From Pullilachnospira sp963929535 (lineage in GTDB: Bacteria > Bacillota > Clostridia > Lachnospirales > Lachnospiraceae), in contig CAWVIZ010000009.1 in NCBI GenBank assembly GCA_963929535.1, positions 124,001 to 188,000 of the forward strand: a stretch of 64,000 bases of DNA. Direction: 5' to 3'. Shown here in pieces: positions 51,661 to 59,455 of the stretch. A program made the translations under genes and the position numbers. Within the stretch, counting starts at the first letter, position 1; each line of letters begins with the position of its first letter. Under the pieces are notes generated by a model, which was not told where the DNA came from, did not search any database, and saw nothing but the letters and a program-made list of their open reading frames with translations.

Positions 51661-52305
51661 CTACTCCTGCGGGCAGGAACTCTCCTTCATCTCTTCCAGC
51701 TCCTGCCGGATCCTGCCCACAAAATCCTGATTGGCTTCCATACGGAGACGCTCCCGCATCACCAGCCGGTGGATCTCCTCCACACAGGCATCCAGATCAT
51801 CGTTGATCACCAGATAATCATACTGATCCATCAGCCCGGCTTCCTCCGCCGCTCTGCCCATCCGTTCCCGGATCACTTCCATGGATTCCGTTCCCCTTTT
51901 AACCAGACGGTTTTCCAGCTCCCTGGCTGATGGGGGTGTCACAAACAGCAGCATTGCCTCCGGATTTTTCTTTTTTACCGTCAGGGCTCCCTGCACCTCA
52001 ATCTCCAGGATCACATCCTTCCCTGCATCCAGCTGCTCCTGCACATATGCCTTGGGTGTCCCATAATAATTGGACACATACTGGGCATATTCGTACAGGG
52101 CATCCTGCCGGATCAGCTCCTCAAATTCCTGGCGCGTCTTGAAAAAATATTCCCTTCCATCCACTTCGCCCGGTCTGGGAGATCGGGTCGTAGCGGAAAT
52201 AGAAAGCGCGTAATTGTCATATTTTTTCATCAGGGCCTTCACCACAGTCCCCTTCCCCGCTCCGGAAAACCCGGAAATGATCACCAAACTTCCTTTTCTA
52301 CTCAT
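51661..52305 (-). CDS. gmk: Guanylate kinase
   Basis: 214 residues from the ATG at 52305 (AGGGGAT upstream), overlapping the end of remA. P-loop SLVIISGFSGAGKGTVVKAL, GMP-binding residues in SATTRSPRPGEVDGREYFFK, YYGTPKAYVQEQLDAGKDVI and the lid region VKRGTESMEVIRERMG. It phosphorylates GMP to GDP, feeding GTP and (p)ppGpp pools. Confidence 0.95.
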   Translation of the reverse strand: MSRKGSLVIISGFSGAGKGTVVKALMKKYDNYALSISATTRSPRPGEVDGREYFFKTRQEFEELIRQDALYEYAQYVSNYYGTPKAYVQEQLDAGKDVILEIEVQGALTVKKKNPEAMLLFVTPPSARELENRLVKRGTESMEVIRERMGRAAEEAGLMDQYDYLVINDDLDACVEEIHRLVMRERLRMEANQDFVGRIRQELEEMKESSCPQE

Positions 52306-52573
52306 CAAGATCCCCTTTTTCTTCAATAATTTTCTCGTCCGATTGGAACCTGCGGCCAATGGTATCCGGCTGAAGCGCGGAAAGCACCACAAAAGCCTCC
52401 TCCGTGATCAGCACAGCCTTTGTCCTCCGCCCTTGGGTGGCGTCAATGATCCGCCCATTCTCCTTGGCAGTCTGCACCATGCGTTTGATAGGCGCCGCAT
52501 CCGGACTCACCACCGCCACGATTTTGTCTCCATTAACAATATTCCCAAATCCGATATTGATAAACCTGGCCAT
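52298..52573 (-). CDS. remA: RemA/DUF370 family regulator
   Basis: 91 residues from the ATG at 52573, with GAGGG upstream; an ATG two codons before is less well spaced. MARFINIGFGNIVNGDKIVA, VVSPDAAPIKRMVQTAKENG and RRTKAVLITEEAFVVLSAL are almost invariant in RemA. RemA is a DNA-binding regulator that activates biofilm matrix operons in Bacillus; in Clostridia its target is unknown. The yicC-remA-gmk-rpoZ order is a conserved Firmicute operon. Confidence 0.95.
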   Translation of the reverse strand: MARFINIGFGNIVNGDKIVAVVSPDAAPIKRMVQTAKENGRIIDATQGRRTKAVLITEEAFVVLSALQPDTIGRRFQSDEKIIEEKGDLDE

Positions 52574-52584
52574 TGTCATCCCTC

Positions 52585-53463
52585 TTATTCAATATTCTGA
52601 ATCTGCTCCCTGACCTTCTCGATCTCTGTCTTCAGGTCAATGGCAATATTGGAAATCTCCAGATCATTGGCCTTGGAAAGGATGGTGTTGGCCTCCCGGT
52701 TCATCTCCTGGGCAATAAAGTCCAGCTTCCGGCCAACGCCGTCTCCCTGGGAGAGCACCTGCTTCATACTCCGGATATGACTTTTCAGCCGCACCGTCTC
52801 CTCATCGGTACAGATCTTGTCCGCAAAGATCACCACCTCGGCGGCAATACGGTTCTCCTCGATCTGGGTATCCGCCAGCAGCTCCTGCATCTTCTGCTCC
52901 AGCTTTTCCCGGTACTCCTGAATGATCCGCGGAGAGCGCTGTTCCACCTGCTCCACCTGCCCGGCCATTCCTTCCAGTTTTCCGTACAGATCCTCCCGAA
53001 GGGCCAGCCCTTCCTTCTCTCTGGCCTGGACAAACTGCGCGCAGGCCATACGAAGGCTTTCCTCCAGAAGTCCCCATATCTCATTCTCGTCCATGGGCTG
53101 CTCCTCCATGGTAAACACCTCCGGGCAGCGTCCCAGCGCAGAGGCCGTCACATCGTATGCCACCCCCAGCTCTTCTGTCATCTGCCGGAAGTATGCCGCA
53201 TACTGCCCCGCGATCTCCGGATGATACTGCAGCACCGCCTTCCCCTGAGTAAAATCCTCGTAGGAGATAAACACATCCACCTTGCCCCGCTGCATATACT
53301 CCTTCAGCACGCTCCGGATCGCAGCCTCAAAAAAACTCAGCTTTTTCGGCATCCTGATATTGAAGTCCAAATAGCGGTGGTTTACAGACTTGATCTCTAC
53401 CGTAAACCGCCGCTCTTCATCCTGTACTTCCCCTCTGCCGTATCCTGTCATACTCTTTATCAT
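52585..53463 (-). CDS. yicC: YicC family endoribonuclease
   Basis: 292 residues, full length. The N-terminal domain MIKSMTGYGRGEVQDEERRF, EIKSVNHRYLDFNIRMPKKL and the C-terminal DUF1732 segment with LSQGDGVGRKLDFIAQEMNR, EANTILSKANDLEISNIAID are diagnostic. YicC proteins are oligomeric endoribonucleases acting on small RNAs, with reported roles in stationary phase. First gene of the remA-gmk-rpoZ operon under the promoter at 53611-53639. Confidence 0.95.
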   Translation of the reverse strand: MIKSMTGYGRGEVQDEERRFTVEIKSVNHRYLDFNIRMPKKLSFFEAAIRSVLKEYMQRGKVDVFISYEDFTQGKAVLQYHPEIAGQYAAYFRQMTEELGVAYDVTASALGRCPEVFTMEEQPMDENEIWGLLEESLRMACAQFVQAREKEGLALREDLYGKLEGMAGQVEQVEQRSPRIIQEYREKLEQKMQELLADTQIEENRIAAEVVIFADKICTDEETVRLKSHIRSMKQVLSQGDGVGRKLDFIAQEMNREANTILSKANDLEISNIAIDLKTEIEKVREQIQNIE

Positions 53464-53610
53464 GGTTCGTCATTCTCATTTCTTTTTTGTTCCTGCAAAA
53501 GGCACCGGCTGGGGCTGCTCAGATATCTCTCCGAGCCTCTCTGATCCCAGCCCGCTGACCGTTCCCTTTTGCTGCTTTGGGCATAGTACACCCTTTATGC
53601 ATATGAATTT

Positions 53611-53639
53611 ATTATAAGTCATTATAAAACCCTAGTCAA
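53611..53639 (-). promoter_or_regulatory. Promoter of the yicC-remA-gmk-rpoZ operon
   Basis: TTGACT, 17-base spacer and perfect TATAAT on the minus strand, about 150 bases before yicC. Confidence 0.75.
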
Positions 53640-53661
53640 ATGCTTTTTTTTTTACTATAAT
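53633..53661 (+). promoter_or_regulatory. Divergent promoter of rqcH
   Basis: TAGTCA (weak -35), 17-base spacer of mostly T and perfect TATAAT at 53656-53661. Its -35 overlaps the -35 of the yicC promoter on the other strand. Confidence 0.55.
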
Positions 53662-53676
53662 AAAAGGCAATAAAAG

Positions 53677-53712
53677 GCGCAGCAGTTCACGGGGTTCCCT
53701 GTGAGCTGGCGC
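53677..53712 (+). repeat. Hairpin in the rqcH leader
   Basis: GCGC..CAC-GGG pairs with CCC-GTG..GCGC around TT with a few internal mismatches. It begins about 16 bases downstream of the promoter and ends 40 bases before the ATG. No T run follows. Confidence 0.35.
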
Positions 53713-53752
53713 AGATACACAAGACTTTGCATTACAAGGAGACGAATTATTT

Positions 53753-55489
53753 ATGGCATTCGATGGAATCACCATTGCTAATATCGTATCGGAACTGAAT
53801 CACACCATCGCGGGAGGGAAAATCAATAAAATCGCCCAGCCGGAGGCCGACGAGCTGATCCTTACTATCAAAAGCCAGCGCCGGCAGTACCGGCTTTTTC
53901 TTTCGGCCAGCGCTTCTCTTCCGCTGATCTATCTGACGGAGGCCAACAAGCCCAGTCCGCTTACAGCGCCCAATTTCTGTATGCTGCTGCGCAAGCACAT
54001 CGGAAGCGCCCGGATCGTATCCGTCACGCAGCCGGGTCTGGAACGGGTGATCCGGTTCGAGCTGGAACACCTCAATGAACTGGGCGATCTCTGCACCAAA
54101 TACCTGCTGGTGGAGATCATGGGAAAGCACAGCAACATTATATTCTGTAATGATACGGATATGATCATTGACAGCATCAAGCACGTACCCGCCAGCATGA
54201 GCTCCGTCCGGGAGGTGCTTCCGGGCCGGCAGTATTTTATTCCGGAGACCCAGCACAAAAAGAATCCCTGGGATCTGACGGAGGACGTCCTTACCCGGGA
54301 GATATTTTCCAAACCTCTTCCCGCCGCCAAAGCGCTCTATACATCCGTTACGGGGATCAGCCCTCTGATGGCTGAGGAGGTCTGTTACCGGGCCGGCATC
54401 GACGGCGGCCTTTCCACCGATGGACTGCAGGATCTGGAAAAGCTGCATCTGTCCCACACCTTCCTGCGGATGCTTGAGGATGTCCGGGAGGAAAATTTCA
54501 CTCCCAACATCGTCTATAAAGGTACGGAACCGGTGGAATTCGCTCCCTTTGCGCTGACCCAGTACCGGGATCTGAAAAGTGTATCCTATCCCTCCATCTC
54601 CCAGGCACTGGAAACGTATTATTCCATGAAAAATATCGTCACCAGGATCCGTCAGAAATCTTCCGATCTGCGCCGGGTGGTACAGACCGCTCTGGAGAGG
54701 AATGTGAAAAAATACCAGCTCCAGCAAAAGCAGATGAAGGACACGGAAAAGAAAGACAAATACCGGGTATACGGCGAACTGATCAATACATACGGCTACG
54801 GTCTTGAGCCCGGCGCCAAAAAGCTGGAGGCTCTCAACTACTATACCAACGAAATGATGACCGTTCCTCTGGATCCCACGCTGACTGCCCAGGAGAACGC
54901 GAAAAAATACTTCGACAAATACGGAAAGCTGAAACGGACGGCGGAAGCTCTGGAAGAACTGCTGGTGGAAACGAAAAGCGAGATCGAACATCTGGATTCC
55001 ATCGCGGCGTCTCTGGATATCGCTCTCTCTGAGGAAGATCTGGTGCAGATCCGGGAAGAGCTGATGGATTACGGCTACATCCGCAGAAAGTACAACGGAG
55101 GAAAAAAAGTGAAGATCACCTCCAGGCCTTTCCACTATCTGTCCAGCGATGGCTACCATATTTATGTGGGAAAAAACAATTTCCAGAACGAAGAGCTTTC
55201 CTTCAAGTTTGCTTCAGGGAACGACTGGTGGTTCCACGCCAAAGGGCAGCCCGGCTCCCACGTGATCGTCAAATCCAATGGGGAAGAGCTTCCCGACCGG
55301 ACATTTGAGGAGGCAGGACGGCTGGCGGCCTATTACTCCAGAGGCCGTCAGGCCCCCAAAGTGGAGGTGGATTATACCCAGAAAAAGAATCTGAGAAAAC
55401 CCGGCGGCGCCAAGCCCGGATTCGTCATCTACCACACCAACTATTCCCTGCTGATCGAGCCTGACATTACCGGACTTACCCAGCTCTGA
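53753..55489 (+). CDS. rqcH: RqcH, NFACT family ribosome-quality-control protein
   Basis: 578 residues. N-terminal NFACT-N domain (MAFDGITIANIVSELNHTIA, KINKIAQPEADELILTIKSQ), a coiled-coil middle (about 270-430) and the C-terminal NFACT-R domain (GYHIYVGKNNFQNEELSFKF, NDWWFHAKGQPGSHVIVKSN) with the conserved D-W-W-F-H-A-K. In Firmicutes RqcH binds obstructed 50S subunits with peptidyl-tRNA and adds poly-alanine tails for degradation. Older annotations call it fibronectin-binding protein A. It overlaps no neighbours; a P-type ATPase gene follows after 14 bases. Confidence 0.93.
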   Translation: MAFDGITIANIVSELNHTIAGGKINKIAQPEADELILTIKSQRRQYRLFLSASASLPLIYLTEANKPSPLTAPNFCMLLRKHIGSARIVSVTQPGLERVIRFELEHLNELGDLCTKYLLVEIMGKHSNIIFCNDTDMIIDSIKHVPASMSSVREVLPGRQYFIPETQHKKNPWDLTEDVLTREIFSKPLPAAKALYTSVTGISPLMAEEVCYRAGIDGGLSTDGLQDLEKLHLSHTFLRMLEDVREENFTPNIVYKGTEPVEFAPFALTQYRDLKSVSYPSISQALETYYSMKNIVTRIRQKSSDLRRVVQTALERNVKKYQLQQKQMKDTEKKDKYRVYGELINTYGYGLEPGAKKLEALNYYTNEMMTVPLDPTLTAQENAKKYFDKYGKLKRTAEALEELLVETKSEIEHLDSIAASLDIALSEEDLVQIREELMDYGYIRRKYNGGKKVKITSRPFHYLSSDGYHIYVGKNNFQNEELSFKFASGNDWWFHAKGQPGSHVIVKSNGEELPDRTFEEAGRLAAYYSRGRQAPKVEVDYTQKKNLRKPGGAKPGFVIYHTNYSLLIEPDITGLTQL

Positions 55490-55503
55490 GAAGGAGGCAT
55501 CAA

Positions 55504-57945
55504 ATGAAAAAAAGTCAGACAGAACAACTGATAACCCGTACTCCTGTGGAACGCATTCAGGCATCCCCCCAACAGGGGCTTACCTTTGCCCAGGCCGCTG
55601 AACGGATGGCCAGGGGCTGGGGCAATACCCCTGTGGATCCGCCTTCCAAAACGGTAAAAGAGATCATCACCAGCAATGTATTCACCTACTTCAACCTGAT
55701 CTTTGCGGCCATCGCAGTGCTGCTGATCTGTGTGGGAGCCTTCCGGGATCTGACCTTTCTTCCGGTCATCATCTGCAATACCCTTGTGGGTATCGTCCAG
55801 GAGATACGGTCCAAGAAAGTGCTGGATAAGCTGAATATGCTGAACGCGCCCAGAGCCGCTGTGATCCGGGACGAAAAAAAGCAGACGATCCCGGCGGACC
55901 AGGTGGTGCTGGACGATGTGGTGGTCTTTGCTGCGGGAAATCAGATCTGCGCCGATGCCATCGTCATCGACGGAGAAGTTTCTGTCAACGAGTCCCTGCT
56001 TACCGGGGAATCCGATGAGATCACCAAGAAACCCGGCGATCCTCTGATGTCCGGAAGCTTTATCGTATCCGGCCAGTGTCATGCCCGGCTGGACAAGGTG
56101 GGGGCCGACTCCTACATTTCCCGGCTGACTTTGGAAGCGAAGGCCACCAAGGAAGGGGAACAGTCTGAAATGATACGTTCCCTAAACCGGCTGGTTCAGG
56201 TAGTGGGATTTCTGATCATCCCCATCGGCCTGGTACTTTTCGTACAGCAGTATGTACTGGGGGGCAGCACCATCAGGGAAAGCGTCCAGTCTATGGTAGC
56301 CGCTGTGATCGGCATGATACCGGAGGGGCTTTATCTGCTGGCCAGCGCGGCCCTGGTGGTCAGCGTACTTCGCCTGGCCACCAAAAAGGTTCTGGTCCAC
56401 GATATGAAGTGTATCGAGACCCTGGCCCGGGTTAATGTTCTGTGCGTGGATAAAACGGGAACGATTACAGAAAATACCATGAAAGTGGACCGTCTGGTTC
56501 CCCTGGCTCCCTATGAGGAAGGAACCATGCCGCCTCTGGCTGCCCTGGTGGGAGATTTTGCCCATGCCATGGCCAGAGACAATATAACCATGGCTGCCCT
56601 GCAGGAGTATTTTACAGAAAATACGGGAATGGCTCCCACTGCGGTCACTTCCTTCTCCTCTGCCAGCAAATACAGCAGCGCTACTTTCGGGGACATGGCT
56701 TATGTGCTGGGCGCCCCGGAGTTTGTGCTGCGGGAGGATTACCCGGTCTATCAGGAGGAGATCGAATCCTTCAGCAGTGAAGGTTACCGGGTACTGGTGT
56801 TTGGTGTATACTCCGGAATACCGGACGGAAAGCCGCTGACCGGCAAAGTCACTCCCTATGGCCTGATACTGCTGTCCAATCCCATCCGCCCGGAAGCCTG
56901 GGAAACCTTCCAGTATTTTGCGGATCAGGGCGTGGATATCAAAGTGATCTCCGGCGACAATCCTGTCACGGTATCCCGGGTGGCCTCGCAGGCAGGTATC
57001 CGCCGGGCAGAGAATTATATCGATGCTACAGAGCTGAAAACCCAGAAGGATATTGACCGGGCTGTGCTGGAATATACCGTCTTCGGCCGTGTAACCCCCA
57101 ACCAGAAACGTCAGTTTGTCCGTTCTCTGAAGGCGGCCGGAAAGACAGTCGCTATGACCGGAGACGGCGTCAATGATGTGCTGGCCCTGAAGGATGCAGA
57201 CTGCAGCGTAGCCATGGCTTCCGGAAGCGATGCCGCAGCCCAGGCTTCTCAGCTTGTGCTTCTGGAGTCCAATTTTGCCTGTATGCCCTCGGTAGTTCTG
57301 GAAGGACGGCGGGTTGTCAACAATATCGAACGGTCAGCCAGTCTGTTCCTGGTAAAGAACATCTTCAGCTTTCTGCTGGCGCTGTTCTCCATGGCCTTTA
57401 TGATCTCCTATCCGCTGCAGCCATCCCAGGTATCCCTGGTGTCCATGTTCACCATCGGCGTACCGGCCTTCTGCCTTGCCATGGAACCCAATAAAAAGAT
57501 CATAGAAGGACATTTTCTCACCAACGTACTGCTGAAGGCTTTGCCGGCCGGACTGACGGATGTACTGATCGTGGGATTTCTTACGGTTTTCGGTCATGTG
57601 TTCGGTCTTCCCTCCGATGAGATTTCCACCACGGCCACCCTTCTGATGGCCATTGTGGGAATGATGATCCTCTACCGGATCAGCCGCCCCATGAACGCCT
57701 TCCGGTGGATCATCTGGCTGGGAATGATCGCCTGTCTTCTGTTCTGTATCGTATTTCTGAATGATCTGTTTGCCATCAGCCCCATCTCTCTGCGGGCAGG
57801 AATGGTCCTGGTCATCTTCGCCATAGCCACGGAGCCCATCCTCCGGTATCTGACCATCCTGGTCCGTTCCCTGGAGCAGGGCGTGAAACGGTATTATGAA
57901 AGAAAAGAAGAAAAGAAGGCGGCCAGACGGCTGCGCAGGAGGTAA
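55504..57945 (+). CDS. Cation-translocating P-type ATPase
   Basis: 813 residues. Actuator domain GEVSVNESLLTGESDEITKK (TGES). The phosphorylation site Asp is in VLCVDKTGTITENTMKVDRL (DKTGT, about residue 320), and the hinge is MTGDGVNDVLALKDADCSVA. About ten spans; the M4 motif is GMIPEGLYLLASAALVVS (IPEGL) where ion ligands lie. It is the family annotated cation-translocating P-type ATPase or exported protein 7-like, related to P2-type calcium pumps but lacking most of their M5/M6 acidic residues. The ion is unknown (Ca2+ or Mg2+ possible). It follows rqcH in the same operon. Confidence 0.9.
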   Translation: MKKSQTEQLITRTPVERIQASPQQGLTFAQAAERMARGWGNTPVDPPSKTVKEIITSNVFTYFNLIFAAIAVLLICVGAFRDLTFLPVIICNTLVGIVQEIRSKKVLDKLNMLNAPRAAVIRDEKKQTIPADQVVLDDVVVFAAGNQICADAIVIDGEVSVNESLLTGESDEITKKPGDPLMSGSFIVSGQCHARLDKVGADSYISRLTLEAKATKEGEQSEMIRSLNRLVQVVGFLIIPIGLVLFVQQYVLGGSTIRESVQSMVAAVIGMIPEGLYLLASAALVVSVLRLATKKVLVHDMKCIETLARVNVLCVDKTGTITENTMKVDRLVPLAPYEEGTMPPLAALVGDFAHAMARDNITMAALQEYFTENTGMAPTAVTSFSSASKYSSATFGDMAYVLGAPEFVLREDYPVYQEEIESFSSEGYRVLVFGVYSGIPDGKPLTGKVTPYGLILLSNPIRPEAWETFQYFADQGVDIKVISGDNPVTVSRVASQAGIRRAENYIDATELKTQKDIDRAVLEYTVFGRVTPNQKRQFVRSLKAAGKTVAMTGDGVNDVLALKDADCSVAMASGSDAAAQASQLVLLESNFACMPSVVLEGRRVVNNIERSASLFLVKNIFSFLLALFSMAFMISYPLQPSQVSLVSMFTIGVPAFCLAMEPNKKIIEGHFLTNVLLKALPAGLTDVLIVGFLTVFGHVFGLPSDEISTTATLLMAIVGMMILYRISRPMNAFRWIIWLGMIACLLFCIVFLNDLFAISPISLRAGMVLVIFAIATEPILRYLTILVRSLEQGVKRYYERKEEKKAARRLRRR

Positions 57946-57992
57946 AAATACTTCCTGCCGCTTTTCTGTGCGGTGCTGTTTGGACAAATGAT

Positions 57993-59186
57993 ATGGAAAA
58001 AGAACCGTATACAATCAGTGTTGCTGAACACGTTTGGGAGCACATGACATTTGATGATGGCTGTATCGCCGCACAGAACTGTTATGATTTTCTCGCTGAC
58101 GGAGGATACATAAGGGTGGCTGTCCCTGATGCCAATTTCAAAAACGAGTGGTATCAAGGTATTGTCAAAGTTGGCGGTAATGGAGACCCCAATCATCCTG
58201 CGTACACCCATAAAATCGTTTATGATTACAAAACTCTGTGTGTGGCATTTGAAAAAGCTGGCTTTGTCGTTGATCTGCTTGAATACTGCGATGAAAATGG
58301 GACTTTCCATTATAAATACTGGAATGAACTTGATGGAAAAATCGGACGTTCATTGCGTTTTGATACACGAAATAAGGACGGCAAGCTCGGCATGGTGTCG
58401 ATTATCATTGATGCCAAGAAGCCGATAGTTATAAGAAAAATAATGGCGACTTGGATTACACACTTAATGGTTGCGGATGGCGTTCTTGAACGTATTCCGA
58501 ACTTAGATAGACATGGTTTCTGCGTTGGTAATATCGCACCGGATTGCAACGTAGAAAATGAAGATTGGACAGCCTTTACGCCGTCCAGAGAGGTAACGCA
58601 TTGGATGCAGAGTGAACGAAAGAAAGCCTCGGATTGTGATGCTTTCTGCGACGAGTACATCTTGAAGCGTAACGACAAAATCAAATCTGCAGAAGAATAT
58701 GCGTTCCTGCTCGGTTACTACTCCCATCTGATTACTGATGCAGCGTTTCAAGCTATGATCCGAGACGAAGATCGTGTAAGAGCTGTTTGGATGCGTATTA
58801 AGGCTGATGAAGAATTGAGCGTCTCCGGTGCCGGTATGGATGAAACATGGGATTCAGTAAAGAGGCTCATTCCTAAGAAAGATCGGATGCGTGAGATCTA
58901 CGCAATGGAAGCTGAGTATCTGAACGACCACCCATACTCCGGTTATCTCACAGAGATTCTTCCGTTGAAATCTTTCCCCGATTATATTGATTACCTCCCC
59001 CAAGGTTGTATTGTTCGCAAGATCGGCGTGATGGGTTACTTGCCTGATCTCGACAAGTCCATAAATAAGTTTATTACTATGTCGAAAGACGAGTACGCAA
59101 ACTTTGTAGAAGATACGATACAGCTTGTGGTTAAACAGTTTGCCGAAAAGAATTTATTAGGCGTGTTCGATAACCTTTTGGTATAG
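57993..59186 (+). CDS. Chimeric protein: methyltransferase fragment fused to a phospholipase C-like domain
   Basis: 397 residues in one uninterrupted frame. Residues 1-145 (SVAEHVWEHMTFDDGCIAAQ, GGYIRVAVPDANFKNEWYQG, THKIVYDYKTLCVAFEKAGF, KLGMVSIIIDAKKP) are the second half of a COG4627-type SAM methyltransferase without its GxGxG cofactor loop. From about 149 (MATWITHLMVADGVLERIPN) a separate helical domain begins, with His/Asp-rich segments (DRHGFCVGNIAPDCNVENED, LLGYYSHLITDAAFQAMIRD) like zinc-dependent phospholipase C/hydrolase proteins. The ATG at residue 149 could start that domain alone. Composition is clearly more AT-rich than rqcH and leuS on either side, which indicates transfer. 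No good ribosome binding site precedes 57993. Confidence 0.7.
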   Translation: MEKEPYTISVAEHVWEHMTFDDGCIAAQNCYDFLADGGYIRVAVPDANFKNEWYQGIVKVGGNGDPNHPAYTHKIVYDYKTLCVAFEKAGFVVDLLEYCDENGTFHYKYWNELDGKIGRSLRFDTRNKDGKLGMVSIIIDAKKPIVIRKIMATWITHLMVADGVLERIPNLDRHGFCVGNIAPDCNVENEDWTAFTPSREVTHWMQSERKKASDCDAFCDEYILKRNDKIKSAEEYAFLLGYYSHLITDAAFQAMIRDEDRVRAVWMRIKADEELSVSGAGMDETWDSVKRLIPKKDRMREIYAMEAEYLNDHPYSGYLTEILPLKSFPDYIDYLPQGCIVRKIGVMGYLPDLDKSINKFITMSKDEYANFVEDTIQLVVKQFAEKNLLGVFDNLLV

Positions 59187-59288
59187 TCAACAGAAGACCT
59201 CTTTTCTACTGTTTTTGATAAGGAAAAAGCATAAAATTTGATGTAAAATTGCCTTAGGCTTACCCTTAAAAACAGGTTATCGAACACG
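59162..59288. repeat. 15-base perfect inverted repeat around the end of the chimeric gene
   Basis: CGTGTTCGATAACCT (59162-59176, within the last codons) and AGGTTATCGAACACG (59274-59288) are perfect inverted copies separated by 97 bases. They could mark the end of an inserted element or a snap-back duplication. No transposase is nearby. Confidence 0.45.
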
Positions 59289-59364
59289 TCTATTGAATAA
59301 TTTGTAACTTTTGCAGAGAACCCCCTTGACAAATTCCGTCTTGTTATGGGATATTTTTGCCCTT

Positions 59365-59405
59365 GTCAAAAAACAGCGTAAGCCGTTTCCCATGCTTACG
59401 CTGTT
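59365..59405 (-). terminator. leuS terminator
   Basis: AACAGCGTAAGC and GCTTACGCTGTT (12-base perfect stem, 10-base loop) followed on the minus strand by TTTTTT, about 50-90 bases after the leuS stop. Confidence 0.9.
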
Positions 59406-59455
59406 CTCAAATCTTCCGTCCTATGAATTCCGGGATTTCTTATTGCCGGAGTTTT

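Noticed and set aside
53747..55159. 470-codon minus-strand frame opposite rqcH
   Set aside because: Shadow frame; Phe/His/Val-rich without domains.
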